Translations under genes and position numbers: made by a program
Shown here: piece by piece, positions 1-8,814 of the stretch
Position numbering within the stretch: position 1 is the stretch's first letter
How the letters are laid out: the number at the start of each line of letters is the position of its first letter
From: JAKAVN01 sp963796565
GTDB lineage: Bacteria; Desulfobacterota; Binatia; Binatales; Binataceae
Assembly (NCBI GenBank): GCA_963796565.1
Contig: CAWCMA010000005.1
Location: forward strand, 1-64,000
Reading direction: 5' to 3'
Length of the DNA: 64,000 nucleotides
Notes under the pieces: model-generated
What the model was told of the DNA's origin: nothing
The model's database searches: none
What the model saw: only the letters and a program-made list of their open reading frames with translations

Positions 1-618
1 ACGAGGCGCTCGAGTAGCTGGCTTTCGCCTGTGAAGCCTGCATACGAAGTGACCATTCCAACCGAAGGTTTTTTCGTGGGCGTAATGGCTACTTCTTCGT
101 AAAGCCTCTGTGAGGATTCCGAGGTGAAGCCCCATAACTCGTCCGCGAGGATGATGGTCGGGCTCTATGCTGGCCGCGCCTCGATAGTCGCTGGCCAAAG
201 CCTGAACGTACGAGCCATTGCTGAACGTGATCCGATGCTCCCGGCTGTCACCTTCGCCTGCAGCAAGGGACTGGCTTCAACGATGCGAGCCGCGGAAGTG
301 AATATCCGGTCCGCAGCCTGTTGCATATCGTTAGCAATCACGTACGCTTCGGCGAATGGGCCGCCCAGGCAAATCACTGCATAGAGCAAGCAGAGCGCGC
401 CGAACGTGCTTTTCCCCGACTTTTTGATGCACGACCATAGGATGTCGCGATAGGGCAGGTCCCCATCAGGCAGTGGTGTGAACGCGTGCTTCAGAAAGAC
501 CCGCTCGGCCTCGAAGAGCTCAAATCTGTCGGCAGGTTTGCGGATTCATCAGCGCCTCCGTCATGAACGCGGCGGGATCGCGGCGCCACAGGGCGAGCTG
601 ATCAGCTAGGCTCGGCAT
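1..618 (-). pseudogene. Phage terminase large subunit, frameshifted, runs off the window
   Basis: The minus strand encodes recognisable large-terminase blocks in two frames: a start at 618 behind a GGAGG box, an N-terminal segment, a Walker A-like KKSGKST, then ITFSNGSYVQALASDYRG, and an acidic LADELWGF block resembling Walker B. The blocks jump frame at about 520, 235 and 170, and the main frame has a TAG at 165. The protein would be the ATPase/nuclease that packages DNA into capsids. At least three indels make the copy non-functional as read. The C-terminal nuclease part lies outside the window. Confidence 0.75.
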
Positions 619-885
619 CGACCACCTCCGCGGACATTGCCGTCGCCAAGTCGATCGCTCTCTCCTTGGTGACCTTTCCGAGTGAAGCCGGCGTTAAGCC
701 GAGCGCAGTACAAAGTTTGAGCTCGAGCGCAACGGAGCCGCGTGAAGGTATCAATGACGTTGCTTCTCAGCTCTCCGGCATCGTCGATCAGACCCAGCTC
801 GCGCAGCTTCTCGAAGGTTTCGTTGACTAAAACGTGCGTGCGCCCAAGGCCTTGAACCGTTACGCGAAAGTTCGGATTGTCCTAA
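602..885 (-). pseudogene. Small terminase subunit-like remnant
   Basis: Upstream of the large terminase and overlapping its start is a minus-strand segment with phrases such as LRELGLIDDAGELRSNVIDTF, then after a frame change ALELKLCTALGLTPASLGKVT, ending at 602-604. The LGLTPAS-type ending is typical of phage small terminases that recognise pac/cos DNA. The frame is interrupted once inside, and a stop lies just upstream of the N-terminal part near 885. Position directly before a large terminase supports the call. Confidence 0.5.
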
Positions 886-1282
886 GCGGCCACCAGACGC
901 GCGAACGATGGAGCGAGCAGCACGACGCACACGCCCATCACGCCGTGTGTGCGCACCCCGCGCCCGCGAACGCTCACTTCATTACTCATTACTCAGTACC
1001 GCGCGCCGCGACGGGAGACGCGTCTGGAGGTACGTACCCGCCCGCCGCACCGCATTATGTCGGGATGCCGGGCGCCGGAAGCCACCGGGGGAAGGATGGC
1101 CCCGGTGGTGGCAACGGGCGCTGACTCCGCTCCAGCGCCCGGCAAGGTTTATCATCGAACGAAACGCACCCGCGAATGTTGTCCGAGGCCGCCGGCGTTG
1201 GACGCGCGCAGCTCTCGCGCGCGCTTTAGGCAATCGAACGCCGCGTCGAGTCGCTGATCGATATCGACGCCATCATCGTCAT
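886..1282. other. Stretch without a supported gene
   Basis: Several GC-rich overlapping open frames exist on both strands, but none has a recognisable domain, a good ribosome site or consistent composition. In phage order an HNH endonuclease could sit here, yet I could not find its His/Asn/His signature. Confidence 0.5.
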
Positions 1283-1684
1283 TCATTCTGGCGAGATGAT
1301 TTCTGGCTTGGTCGACCAGATCGCCCGCGGTCGAATCGGTGCTTCCGCCGACAAGTAGCTATTCGGCGACAACGGCTTGCCTTCTTTGGTTTGCGCGGCC
1401 ATCGTTGCTAATTCGCCGGCGCGCACGCCAAGGTTTGCGGCGATTGTAAGTGCGTCACTCATTGTGGTTGTCCTCGTGTGGCTATGGTTGTGGCTAATCG
1501 GTATCTCGCTAAAAAGTGGTATGCGGGCTACATCGATCGCGATTCCCACGCCGCGCTGCGGTCGCGGCTCGTCGAAAGAAGCGCGTCCGGCGAGCTCGGC
1601 TTTGTGGACGCGGTCGCGCTTCTCGTAATCGGCCAGATTCGCGCGCAACTCGGCGGACCAACAGTCCCACGGATGTTTCTTCAT
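1283..1684 (-). CDS. Hypothetical phage-element protein (133 aa)
   Basis: The start codon overlaps the stop of the upstream gene (ATGA at 1681-1684), which suggests translational coupling. The N-terminal half is charged (WSAELRANLADYEKRDRVHK), while the second half after an internal Met near residue 75 (MSDALTIAANLGVRAGELATMAAQ) looks like a different small protein. The real gene could therefore be two short ORFs or one with a frame error. No family is recognised. Confidence 0.4.
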   Translation of the reverse strand: MKKHPWDCWSAELRANLADYEKRDRVHKAELAGRASFDEPRPQRGVGIAIDVARIPLFSEIPISHNHSHTRTTTMSDALTIAANLGVRAGELATMAAQTKEGKPLSPNSYLSAEAPIRPRAIWSTKPEIISPE

Positions 1685-2286
1685 GCCCGGTCCCCTGCGG
1701 ACCGGTCGGCATCCGCGTACGGCGACGGCGGGTTCGCGCGCGCGGCCTCGGCTGCTACCAGTTGATCGATGTGGTGATCGCTGAGGAACTGCTGCTCGAA
1801 CTTGCTATTCGATCGCTCGGTCGCGAAGCGGCATCCAGCTTTCAATTCGCTGCGCGTGAATGTGCGCAAGCTCGTGGCGACGCTGCGCGGCCCGACGCTG
1901 ATGATTTTCTCGCCCGGCTTGAGCTGGCTCTGCAGAAACTCGACCAGGCGAGGTTCGTAGTGCCACTGAGCACAGGCGCCGCGATTTTTCTCGATTCCGC
2001 CCGCGGCGCTCCAAGGCTTCAAAACGCCGTGGGCACGCTCGTACTGCACGGCCCGCAGGAGGTCGCCGTCGAGTGCGACTACGAGCGCGTCAATCTCATC
2101 CTCGTGGCCGCGCTCCTTCGCATCCGCAGCTCGCTCGTCCAAGGTGAACAGCCGCTTGGTGAGTATCGCCTCGACGATGGTCTCGGGCAGTCCGGACAGG
2201 CGGTCGTGGACGGTCCGCGTGACGCGCTCCTCCAGTGCTTCGGATGGGCGCTTCGCCGCGGCGGTTTTCGGGAATGCAATCTTCAT
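1681..2286 (-). CDS. Hypothetical phage-element protein (201 aa)
   Basis: A good AAAAGGAGC ribosome site precedes the ATG at 2286. The product is soluble and charged, with an N-terminal stretch rich in Ala/Arg/Glu and no membrane segment or signal peptide. It sits in a minus-strand run of small genes between the replication protein and the terminase genes. I recognise no domain. Confidence 0.5.
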   Translation of the reverse strand: MKIAFPKTAAAKRPSEALEERVTRTVHDRLSGLPETIVEAILTKRLFTLDERAADAKERGHEDEIDALVVALDGDLLRAVQYERAHGVLKPWSAAGGIEKNRGACAQWHYEPRLVEFLQSQLKPGEKIISVGPRSVATSLRTFTRSELKAGCRFATERSNSKFEQQFLSDHHIDQLVAAEAARANPPSPYADADRSAGDRA

Positions 2287-2303
2287 GTTGCTCCTTTTAG
2301 AAA

Positions 2304-2564
2304 CTACTCAACCTCACCCACCAAGCGGGCCAAATCGCGACGCACTATGTATCGTCGTCGCCCGACTTCGACGCTGCGAAGCTGCCCGAGGTTGGCCGCC
2401 TTTTTCAGGGTATCGACATCGAGGCCGAGCTCACGTGCGGCTTCGGGCAGCGTCGCCAATTTTCCCGGCTTTTGGGCGGGTTTGGTCATTTCTAAATATG
2501 CCGCTTTTTCAGGTGTGCCCGGCAAATTTTTGCTCTTCAGTCTCGCGCACGAACAGTGCTTCAA
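2304..2564 (-). CDS. Helix-turn-helix DNA-binding protein (up to 86 aa)
   Basis: The core LPEAARELGLDVDTLKKAANLGQLRSVEVGRRRYIVRRDLARLV is a compact MerR/excisionase-type helix-turn-helix followed by the small wing that carries an Arg-rich turn. Such proteins act as excisionases or regulators in integrative elements. Two starts are possible, at 2564 and an ATG at 2489; the shorter form (about 61 aa) holds the whole domain and is likelier. It lies 17 bp upstream of the 201-aa gene and could be co-transcribed with it. Confidence 0.55.
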   Translation of the reverse strand: MKHCSCARLKSKNLPGTPEKAAYLEMTKPAQKPGKLATLPEAARELGLDVDTLKKAANLGQLRSVEVGRRRYIVRRDLARLVGEVE

Positions 2565-2597
2565 GCGCGCGCAGTGCAGTTGTGGCGGCCGAGATGC

Positions 2598-2810
2598 TCA
2601 ACGAGTCCATCGCATCAAGCTGAAGAACCGCAGCGTCTCCAGAAACGCGACGCGACGAGCGGGTGTGACTCCGGGCCGGCAACGATCTATCTGCGACAGC
2701 TTCTCGACCATCAAGCCGATGTGCCCGGCGATTCGTTCCCTAACGTCGGCGACCGCTGCATCAAGTGTGGCATCGAAGGTCGGCGCGTTGTTCACGATCA
2801 ACTTCAACAC
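2598..2810 (-). CDS. Small hypothetical protein (about 70 aa)
   Basis: A GTG start at 2810 overlaps the stop of the preceding 161-aa gene, giving the reading VLKLIVNNAPTFDATLDAAVADVRERIAGHIG and a C-terminal LETLRFFSLMRW. The frame is also open upstream, but that part duplicates the coding region of the neighbour in another frame. The predicted helical segment and stop-start overlap support a real short gene; the function is unknown. Confidence 0.4.
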   Translation of the reverse strand: MLKLIVNNAPTFDATLDAAVADVRERIAGHIGLMVEKLSQIDRCRPGVTPARRVAFLETLRFFSLMRWTR

Positions 2811-3289
2811 GCGGCGCCCTCCGCACCTTCGGAGGTTCGTCGATACATCGCGCGCACGAGCATACCTATGCTGGCGCTCTTCGCCCGCGCGATCCGCTGT
2901 GCAAGCTGGTCGAGCACCTCCGACGTGGTGACCGCCTTCGCTTCTCGATAATCTGCGATGAGGTTGCCGGCGGGCGCTTCCCACGATGAATCGCAAAATC
3001 CACAGCGCTTGTGATAGCCGGGCCCAGCTGCGACATGCAGACGTACGTGACCGAGGAGATACTCAAGCGCGAGTCGGTCGCCGATGAACTCCTGACCGTC
3101 GATCTCCCCGACGTCGCCGATCAAGTCTTCCTGATAATAAAAAATGACGTGTAGCTTTTCGCCGAAGTGGAGCTCCGACCAGGATGGGTGCTTGTCGCGG
3201 CCGCAGTATATTGACCAAGCATCTGGCCACTTCTCGAAGTGATCGCGCATCGTGCGCGCCAGGGCATTTTGAACTTCGCACCAAGTCAT
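2804..3289 (-). CDS. Hypothetical protein with a Cys pair (161 aa)
   Basis: The translation begins MTWCEVQNALARTMRDHFEKWPDAWSIY and contains GYHKRCGFCDSSWEAPAGN, in which a CGFC pair could bind metal. The middle (HVIFYYQEDLIGDVGEIDGQ) is typical of a soluble alpha/beta protein. It belongs to the minus-strand run of the tRNA-Phe element. No family is recognised. Confidence 0.5.
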   Translation of the reverse strand: MTWCEVQNALARTMRDHFEKWPDAWSIYCGRDKHPSWSELHFGEKLHVIFYYQEDLIGDVGEIDGQEFIGDRLALEYLLGHVRLHVAAGPGYHKRCGFCDSSWEAPAGNLIADYREAKAVTTSEVLDQLAQRIARAKSASIGMLVRAMYRRTSEGAEGAAC

Positions 3290-3332
3290 AGTTGATCCTC
3301 TCGCCTTCTGTGTGAGCGCGATTATCGCGCTC

Positions 3333-3653
3333 TTAGCTACCTAATTCTCGCCGATCTATTTCGATGAGATTGTTGCCCTGGATGATCGTGACCGAGCCGT
3401 AGTTCGGATCGAGGACCCGAAAGACATTCGCGCAAACGGCGATCACGTCGCCTGGTTGGAGAAGCCGTCGCAGGTTCGCGAGTTCAGCCTCGGAGAGGGT
3501 GAATAGCTGGCCGCGCATGGCGTGAGCGCGTGCCAGTTCCTCGATCTGCTCGTCGACTGGCGGCGGCTCGGTGCCGGCCCCGCAGCGCCAGCAACGCGGC
3601 TCGACCTGCTCGGCTTCCTTGATCGCGGTGATTTTCTTTAGATAGTCACTCAC
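3333..3653 (-). CDS. Hypothetical protein with a CxxC motif (106 aa)
   Basis: The product has a single CWRC motif near residue 21, followed by helical and beta segments (RLLQPGDVIAVCANVFRVLDPNYGSVTIIQ). Its start overlaps the end of the replication gene, consistent with one operon. It could be a small zinc-binding accessory protein, but only half of a zinc site is visible. Function unknown. Confidence 0.5.
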   Translation of the reverse strand: MSDYLKKITAIKEAEQVEPRCWRCGAGTEPPPVDEQIEELARAHAMRGQLFTLSEAELANLRRLLQPGDVIAVCANVFRVLDPNYGSVTIIQGNNLIEIDRRELGS

Positions 3654-4374
3654 TTTTCATTGCCCTCCATCGTTGGGTGGGTCGTCCATTGGTCTTCTCC
3701 GGAGTGAACGACGCCCGCTTCGCGCCCAGCAGCACAGTCAGGGCGCGATCGATCTGCGAAGCACTGAGATTGCGCCCAAATAAATTTGATATTTCCGTCC
3801 GTGTGAGCCCGCTCGGCTGCGATCTGAGCGCGTTCAAGATCGTGTCCGCATCAGGATCGCCCAGTGCATCACCAAAGATCCATTTCGCTGATGCCTCGCT
3901 GTACTGCCACAGCCCGAGCGCGCTCTCGAGGTGCTCGATGCGAATCTCCGTGGCACAATCTAGTAGTGCGTAGACGAGAGCCAGGCGGATGACTTGCGCC
4001 TCCGCGCGGGCGAGGATGGCACCCATGAGTCCGGACCGGTCACGTGAGAGGTCGGGATAAATCTGCCACCAAACATCACGCGCGCGCTGATCGAATTTCA
4101 TCTCCCGCGGCTTGCGGGCCGCGTCGAGGGCGCGGCGAACTTTTAGAACCAGACCAGCAAATGCTGAATCCTGTAGGTCACCGCCTTCGGGTAGAAGCTT
4201 CTGGCGCCTCGACGCGATCCAGACAAAGCGGTTCCCAAAGCCGTTCGCACTTTCGGTCGCGGAAAAGTTGCGAAGCAGCTCGGCCTGGGTAATGTGTGTG
4301 ATGATTGAGATGTGAGCTCCGGTGGCCCGGATGGGGCTGTTCTTGGTGAGGATGCGGAGGTTGCCGCTGTCCAC
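3646..4374 (-). pseudogene. DUF3987-type replication/helicase protein, C-terminal part after frameshift
   Basis: This frame carries SGNLRILTKNSPIRATGAHISIITHITQAELLRN and NRFVWIASRR, features of the DUF3987/primase-associated helicase family of phages and satellites, and ends in a winged-helix-like region (LTRTEISNLFGRNLSASQIDRALTVLL). It continues the protein that starts at 4940. The break lies near 4373, where the text GCGTGGACAGC is missing one base relative to a continuous AWDSGN reading. No independent start is evident, so it is the tail of one broken gene. Confidence 0.65.
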
Positions 4375-4940
4375 GCCTGCCGGATCAGCGCAGACAACGT
4401 GTTCTGTTCTCGCTGACAGACTTTCAGTACAGATACGAACTCCGTTTCGAAGGGCAGCAGGCGCTTGTCCTCAATCCCCTTGTCAACGAGGACCGTTTTC
4501 ATCGTGCCGTCCTTGCTCTTCTCCTCCTTCTCGACCGGGTCGCGAACGGCATAAATGAGTCCCTCTCCACTCGACAACCCCGAAGCTACGCATCCTCTTG
4601 CCCAGGCTGAATCGACGAGGCTAAGAGGTCGAATAGTCCGAGCCCAGCTTGTGCCCTTGCGGGCTTTGGAGGTCGTACCGGTAATCACGGTGAAAAGGTT
4701 CGGATAGTGAAGCGCGCCATCCGCCACCTTGTGCACAGCGCGACCGGCCATGTTGCCGAACGCGACCAGAAATCGAATGACCATCGCGACAGGATCCGCT
4801 TCCGTATCGGACCCGACGATCTCGATGAACTCCCCCACGGGCCCGCGGAATATGACCTCGCTGGGCGGCGCCGGCCAGTCATCGGGTGCGGGCGCGACCG
4901 GAAGGGCGGGATCGGCCGTCCCATTTTCTATGCTCATCAT
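4143..4940 (-). pseudogene. DUF3987-type replication/helicase protein, N-terminal part
   Basis: The ATG at 4940 overlaps the stop of the HTH gene (ATGA). The protein contains FGNMAGRAVHKVADGALHYPNLF, TGTTSKARKGTS (a P-loop-like turn) and SGLSSGEGLIYAVRDP, wording characteristic of DUF3987 proteins that couple helicase activity to element replication. After LSALIRQAW the frame turns into noise, while the neighbouring frame continues the family. A one-base deletion near 4373 explains both halves. Restored length would be about 430 aa, normal for the family. Confidence 0.65.
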
Positions 4941-5188
4941 TCGGCCTTCGCCTGCGCCGCCAGATCGTGCAGCGCGCTCCTAGGCACCCGGATGGAGCCG
5001 GCGATCCGCACAGAGGGGATGGCGCGGCTAGCGATCAGGTCGTACACCTTCGCTCTCGACAGCCGGAGGTGAGCGGCGACTTCGATCGGCTTCAGAAACA
5101 ACGGCTCCTCGGTATTCGTCAATTCCATGTAGTCCGGTCCCCTTCGCATAATTTGTATAAAGATTGTTCTGGTTGTCATGTGTGGCAA
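4937..5188 (-). CDS. Excisionase-family HTH protein
   Basis: The segment EPLFLKPIEVAAHLRLSRAKVYDLIASRAIPSVRIAGSIRVPRSALHDL is a classical HTH_17/excisionase domain: helix-turn-helix, then the IPS-R-G-S-RVP wing. The true start may be the ATG at 5128 (MELTNTEEPL), giving about 63 aa. It is divergent from the plus-strand zinc-finger gene at 5323 and coupled to the replication gene, the usual place for a regulator or excision factor of an integrative element. Confidence 0.75.
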   Translation of the reverse strand: MPHMTTRTIFIQIMRRGPDYMELTNTEEPLFLKPIEVAAHLRLSRAKVYDLIASRAIPSVRIAGSIRVPRSALHDLAAQAKAE

Positions 5189-5322
5189 GAGGAAATATCT
5201 ACATAACGACCTTTCGACATAATCCTACTCGTTGCTAGGTGTGCCGCGCAAGTCTTGACGCATCATGTCTAAAGCTTTATATTTCGTATCGGCAAATCGA
5301 CCTCTTACCAGGGCAGCGAAAG

Positions 5323-6096
5323 ATGACCACAAAGGAGCGAGCTAGCGAGGATATTCAGGGAACGGTCAGCGAGGGTATCGTTCAGGCCGCGTTGCGCGTG
5401 GGACGAAAGCCGGGCGAGCGGTTGGCTTGGCTGCTCGATCTCGTCCAGAAGACCAAAGATGAACTAGCGGCCTGCAAGCCAAGCGCGTTGATCGAGGAGA
5501 TCGTTTCGTTCGTCATTAGCGGAGGCAGGCTGGCCAATCGACCACCGGCCAAGATGGCGGGGCTGGAACGTCAATTCATCGTGCCGGTCCGCTCGGGTCT
5601 TGAAGACCTACGCCGGGGAGGCTCTTGGGCGCTACGCAAGGCGGTTCTCAGCGATTTGACGTTCACGACATCAAGATCAAAGAGCGGCCGCATCGTCTCA
5701 GGCCCCGCCTGCGCGCTGTTCGTCTGGCTGGCTTTCGAGTTGGTCGACGCGCAACGTGAAGCTCTCCGGGAATGCGAAGGCTATCGCGAGGGTGAACGCT
5801 GCAGGCGATGGTTCGTCGCCGCCCGGCCCTTCCAGAAGTATTGCTCGTCCAAGTGCGGACAAGCGGTCCACAACGCCACGTACCAAGAAAATACCCCCGC
5901 TGAGCACCGCAGCAGGCTTCGCCGCCGTTCATACGTGAAGGCCCGCCTAGACGAGATGTATGAAACGTGTTCGCTATGCGCGGAGGCGATGGACATCAAG
6001 GCAGGTCGCGAGCCGGCGCGGTTAATGGTCCCCCTAGATCTAGAACGACACGCAGCCGAAAACCATCAAGCCGAGCTCGCGCGGTTCGGCGTTTGA
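5323..6096 (+). CDS. Zinc-finger protein of the element, CGNR-like (about 257 aa)
   Basis: The N-terminal half (SEGIVQAALRVGRKPGERLAWLLDLVQ) is helical and unfamiliar. The C-terminal half holds CRRWFVAARPFQKYCSSKCGQAVHNATY, a C-x(14)-C-x3-C arrangement like the CGNR zinc finger that binds nucleic acid, then a second CSLC pair. I chose the ATG at 5323, where an AGCGAAAG box precedes it, over the upstream in-frame start at 5239. It is divergent from the excisionase and 15 bp upstream of the integrase, so it may regulate integration. This role is inference. Confidence 0.55.
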   Translation: MTTKERASEDIQGTVSEGIVQAALRVGRKPGERLAWLLDLVQKTKDELAACKPSALIEEIVSFVISGGRLANRPPAKMAGLERQFIVPVRSGLEDLRRGGSWALRKAVLSDLTFTTSRSKSGRIVSGPACALFVWLAFELVDAQREALRECEGYREGERCRRWFVAARPFQKYCSSKCGQAVHNATYQENTPAEHRSRLRRRSYVKARLDEMYETCSLCAEAMDIKAGREPARLMVPLDLERHAAENHQAELARFGV

Positions 6097-6111
6097 AGGA
6101 GAATCTGAGCG

Positions 6112-7254
6112 ATGCCCCGTCACGAAGGAATCCGACAGCACAAAGGCGGCCTATGGGAGTTGCGGATACGGCTCAATGGGAAACGGTTGTCCTTCTACAC
6201 GCAATCGTGCGAGGAAGCGGTAGACCTGAAGGCCGAGAAACTCAACGACAAGCGCCAGGGCCTTCCCCTGGCAGCCAAAGGCACCGTCGCTGATTTCCTC
6301 ACGCGCTGGCTCGAGGGCATCCGCCATAGCGTAGACCCTGCCACATTCGACCAGTACAGCCAGCATGTACGCCTCTACCTCGCCCCGCGCGACGCGAGCG
6401 GTAAATGTCTTCCCCTCCCGCACCTCGGCGCAATCAAGCTGGGCAGGCTGCAGCCCGACCATGTGCGCGCTTGGATGTCCAACATGCTGAAGAGGCTGTC
6501 GCCGCGCACCACGCAGCTCGCGCTCACTGTCTTTCGCCACGCCCTCGATAGCGCAGTCGCCGACGGGATTCTCGCGCGCAACGTTGCCAAGCTGGTCAAG
6601 CGCCCTAAGGCGGACAAGCCTAAGATTCGGGTGTTTGAGCCCGATGAGGCGGTGCGGTTCCTAGACGTCGTCAAAGGCAAACGCCTCGAAGCGCTCTTCG
6701 TCGCGACTCTCCGCCTCGGCCTCCGCGAATCAGAAGTCCTCGGGCTTCGCTGGTCGGACGTGAACTTCGACGCCGCCACCGTGACCATCACCCAGACCGT
6801 CAAACGGATCGGTCGCGGCACGGGCGAGAGTAAGCTGATTTTCGGTGGCACCAAGACTGACTCGTCGCGCGCGACCCTATCACTGTCCGCACCACTGGTC
6901 GTGGCTCTGAGAGCGCACAAACCGCGACAGGCGGAAGAACGACTCGCCGCCGGCCGCGATTGGCACAACCATGATCTCATTTTCGCGACCCACATCGGGA
7001 CGCCAATCGAAGCCTCGAACCTGCGGCGCGAATTCTACGCCCTCCTGGCTCGGGCCGAATTGCCACGCATCAAGTTTCACGCCCTGCGCCATTCGGCCGC
7101 CTCACTCTTGATCAACGAGGGCGTCCCGTTAAAGACGATTCAGGAACTCCTCCGACATAGCTCGATACAGATCACCGCGGACATCTACTCGCACCTGAGC
7201 CGCCGCACGATGCAGGAGGCCGGCGCCACGATGGACCGCATCCTCGCCCAGTGA
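6112..7254 (+). CDS. int: Tyrosine integrase of the tRNA-Phe element (380 aa)
   Basis: The product has an N-terminal arm-binding region (GGLWELRIRLNGKRLSFYTQS), a core-binding SAM-like region and the catalytic domain. Catalytic signatures are visible: the first Arg in LRLGLRESEVLGLRW, HALRHSAAS (HxxR), the downstream His in LLRHSS and the nucleophile Tyr in ITADIYSHLS. Length and motifs are complete. The gene ends about 320 bp from the 3' end of tRNA-Phe. It would catalyse site-specific integration and excision of the left element. Confidence 0.92.
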   Translation: MPRHEGIRQHKGGLWELRIRLNGKRLSFYTQSCEEAVDLKAEKLNDKRQGLPLAAKGTVADFLTRWLEGIRHSVDPATFDQYSQHVRLYLAPRDASGKCLPLPHLGAIKLGRLQPDHVRAWMSNMLKRLSPRTTQLALTVFRHALDSAVADGILARNVAKLVKRPKADKPKIRVFEPDEAVRFLDVVKGKRLEALFVATLRLGLRESEVLGLRWSDVNFDAATVTITQTVKRIGRGTGESKLIFGGTKTDSSRATLSLSAPLVVALRAHKPRQAEERLAAGRDWHNHDLIFATHIGTPIEASNLRREFYALLARAELPRIKFHALRHSAASLLINEGVPLKTIQELLRHSSIQITADIYSHLSRRTMQEAGATMDRILAQ

Positions 7255-7296
7255 AGAAGCCAAGCAAATAGGCTTTTTTTCGTAAACTCGTAAGGA

Positions 7297-7333
7297 CCGG
7301 AATGCCGAATAGATCAGGCGTTCCGGCTTTTTT
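7297..7333 (+). terminator. Rho-independent terminator after the integrase
   Basis: A 10-bp stem (CCGGAATGCC against GGCGTTCCGG, one G-T pair) with a loop of about 10 nt is followed directly by CTTTTTT. It lies 43 bp after the integrase stop. Confidence 0.75.
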
Positions 7334-7576
7334 CGTCAAATTCGTTTATTTCGTACATAGACCTAAGAAGCGCGAGGGTAGGGCGGATGAGATGCTTGTG
7401 TCCAGGCGTGTATCGTCGCCGAGCGCACAGGCCACTCTCAGACCCCACTCGCGGCCCTTGAGCCTACCAAGCTCGTCACCTTTCTTGACCCTCAAAACTC
7501 ACGCGATGGGGGTATAAGCTGGGGGTACGCAGCACAGCAACGCACTCCAATAACGCTGTAAGTGCTTGATTTTATT
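7334..7576. other. Spacer between integrase and tRNA-Phe
   Basis: Together with 7255-7296 this makes a 320-bp gap. Apart from the terminator I see no gene. It should contain the integrase core or arm sites next to the tRNA end, but no clear direct repeat is visible inside the window. Confidence 0.5.
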
Positions 7577-7652
7577 TGGTGGGCAGGGAGTGAATCGAAC
7601 ACTCGACACGAAGATTTTCAGTCTTCTGCTCTACCGACTGAGCTACCTGCCC
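7577..7652 (-). tRNA. tRNA-Phe (GAA)
   Basis: On the minus strand the sequence folds as a complete 76-nt tRNA: acceptor GGGCAGG/CCTGCCC, D-loop AGCTCAGTCGGTAGAGC, anticodon loop CTGAAAA with GAA, T-loop GTTCGATTC, discriminator A and an encoded CCA. Its 3' end points at the integrase of the left element, so it is the likely attachment gene. Confidence 0.95.
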
Positions 7653-7784
7653 ACCGGGACGGCAAGCGTCGGGCCTTAACGCGGTCTTAATTCGTACCTG
7701 TCCCCGTTGTTCCTTGCAACAGCCGCCACGCCTCGGATGCCGTCCCCAGGTCCTGTTCCGAGGAGAGCACCTGGCGGCTCCTCG

Positions 7785-8744
7785 TTAGCGCTTGAGCGCC
7801 GCGACCCGCGCCTCGACGAAATCGATCACCTTGGCCTCGAGGTTGGCGCCGTCAAGCCGATCGATTTCCTGGATTCCCGTCGGCGAGGTCACGTTGACCT
7901 CGGTCAGGTAGTTGCCGATGATGTCGAGCCCGACGAAGTAGAGCCCGTCGCGTTTGAGCCGCGGCCGCATCATGCGGCAGATATCGAGGTCGCGCGCAGT
8001 GACCTCGGCCTTGACGCAATTGCCGCCGACGTGGATGTTGCCGCGATTCTCGTCGTCGCGCGGCACCCGCAGCGTGCATCCCAGCGGTTCGCCGTCGAGC
8101 ACGATCAGGCGTTTGTCGCCGTCGCGGATTTCGGCCAAGTAGCGTTGCGCCATGATCGGCCGCGACTCGAAACGGGTGACCGCTTCGAGGATCGCGTTGA
8201 GGTTGCGGTCGTCGGCCGAGGCCAGGAACACGCTTTCGCCGCCGTGTCCGTCGAGCGGCTTGACGATCATCTGTCCGCCTTGCCCGGCCATGAATTTTTT
8301 CAGCCGCGCGAGGTCCTGCGATACCAGCGTGGGCGGAATCGCCTCGGGAAAATTCAGCGCGTAGAGTTTCTCGTTGGCTTCGCGCAGGCCCGCGGGCTCG
8401 TTGAGCACGAAAGTGCGCTCGCGGTCGGCCAGGCCTAGCAGCATCGTGGCGAACAGATATGCAGCGTCAGCGGGCGGGTCCTTGCGCATAAAAATCGCGT
8501 CGAACGCTTCGAGCGGATACTCGGCGCCGTCATCGAGAAAGCGATAGTGCGGCGTCCCGCGCATCACCGTGCATCGCCGCGCAGCGGCAAACGCATGACT
8601 GCCGATCGCAAAAAGGTCGTGCAGGGCGACGAAGTAGGCTTGATGCCCGCGACCGATCGTCTCCAGCATGAAGGCGAAGGTGGTGTCCTTGTCGGGGAGC
8701 ACCTTCTCAAGCGGGTCCATCACGAAGGCAAATTTATAAACCAC
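7785..8744 (-). CDS. gshB: Glutathione synthetase (319 aa)
   Basis: GshB joins gamma-glutamylcysteine and glycine with ATP, the second step of glutathione synthesis, in the cytosol. The opening FAFVMDPLEKVLPDKDTTFAFMLE is diagnostic, with MRKDPPADAAYLFAT, the ATP-grasp segment MIVKPLDGHGGESVF and the metal-binding DIIGNYLTEVNVTSPTGIQEI. Length is normal for the family. No gshA is in the window. The gene is flanked by tRNA-Phe and rsmE; the 70-bp gap to rsmE on the same strand leaves co-transcription open. Confidence 0.95.
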   Translation of the reverse strand: MVYKFAFVMDPLEKVLPDKDTTFAFMLETIGRGHQAYFVALHDLFAIGSHAFAAARRCTVMRGTPHYRFLDDGAEYPLEAFDAIFMRKDPPADAAYLFATMLLGLADRERTFVLNEPAGLREANEKLYALNFPEAIPPTLVSQDLARLKKFMAGQGGQMIVKPLDGHGGESVFLASADDRNLNAILEAVTRFESRPIMAQRYLAEIRDGDKRLIVLDGEPLGCTLRVPRDDENRGNIHVGGNCVKAEVTARDLDICRMMRPRLKRDGLYFVGLDIIGNYLTEVNVTSPTGIQEIDRLDGANLEAKVIDFVEARVAALKR

Positions 8745-8814
8745 CGCTCAGACTTCTCCACCGGCTGCGCCACAAAGCGCCACTGAGATCGTCAAGCAAA
8801 ATCCTCACATGAGA

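Larger units (their letters stand above)
1..7577. mobile_element. Right end of a prophage or phage satellite at tRNA-Phe (partial)
   Basis: The unit runs from the left window edge to the 3' end of tRNA-Phe. An integrase gene next to the tRNA, an excisionase-like HTH gene, a DUF3987-type replication gene, small unknown genes on the minus strand and terminase remnants form a phage-like order. The tRNA 3' end faces the integrase, the usual geometry for a tyrosine integrase that uses a tRNA 3' end as attachment site. The other att copy must lie left of the window, so integration at tRNA-Phe is inferred from geometry and not from a visible repeat. Confidence 0.7.

Noticed and set aside
908..1411. 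Long Arg-rich open frame on the plus strand
   Set aside because: Composition is that of a GC-rich shadow frame, with no ribosome site or domain, and it runs against the element's gene direction.
1516..2931. 471-aa plus-strand open frame
   Set aside because: It overlaps several coupled minus-strand genes with good starts, and its translation is low-complexity Arg/Ser-rich.
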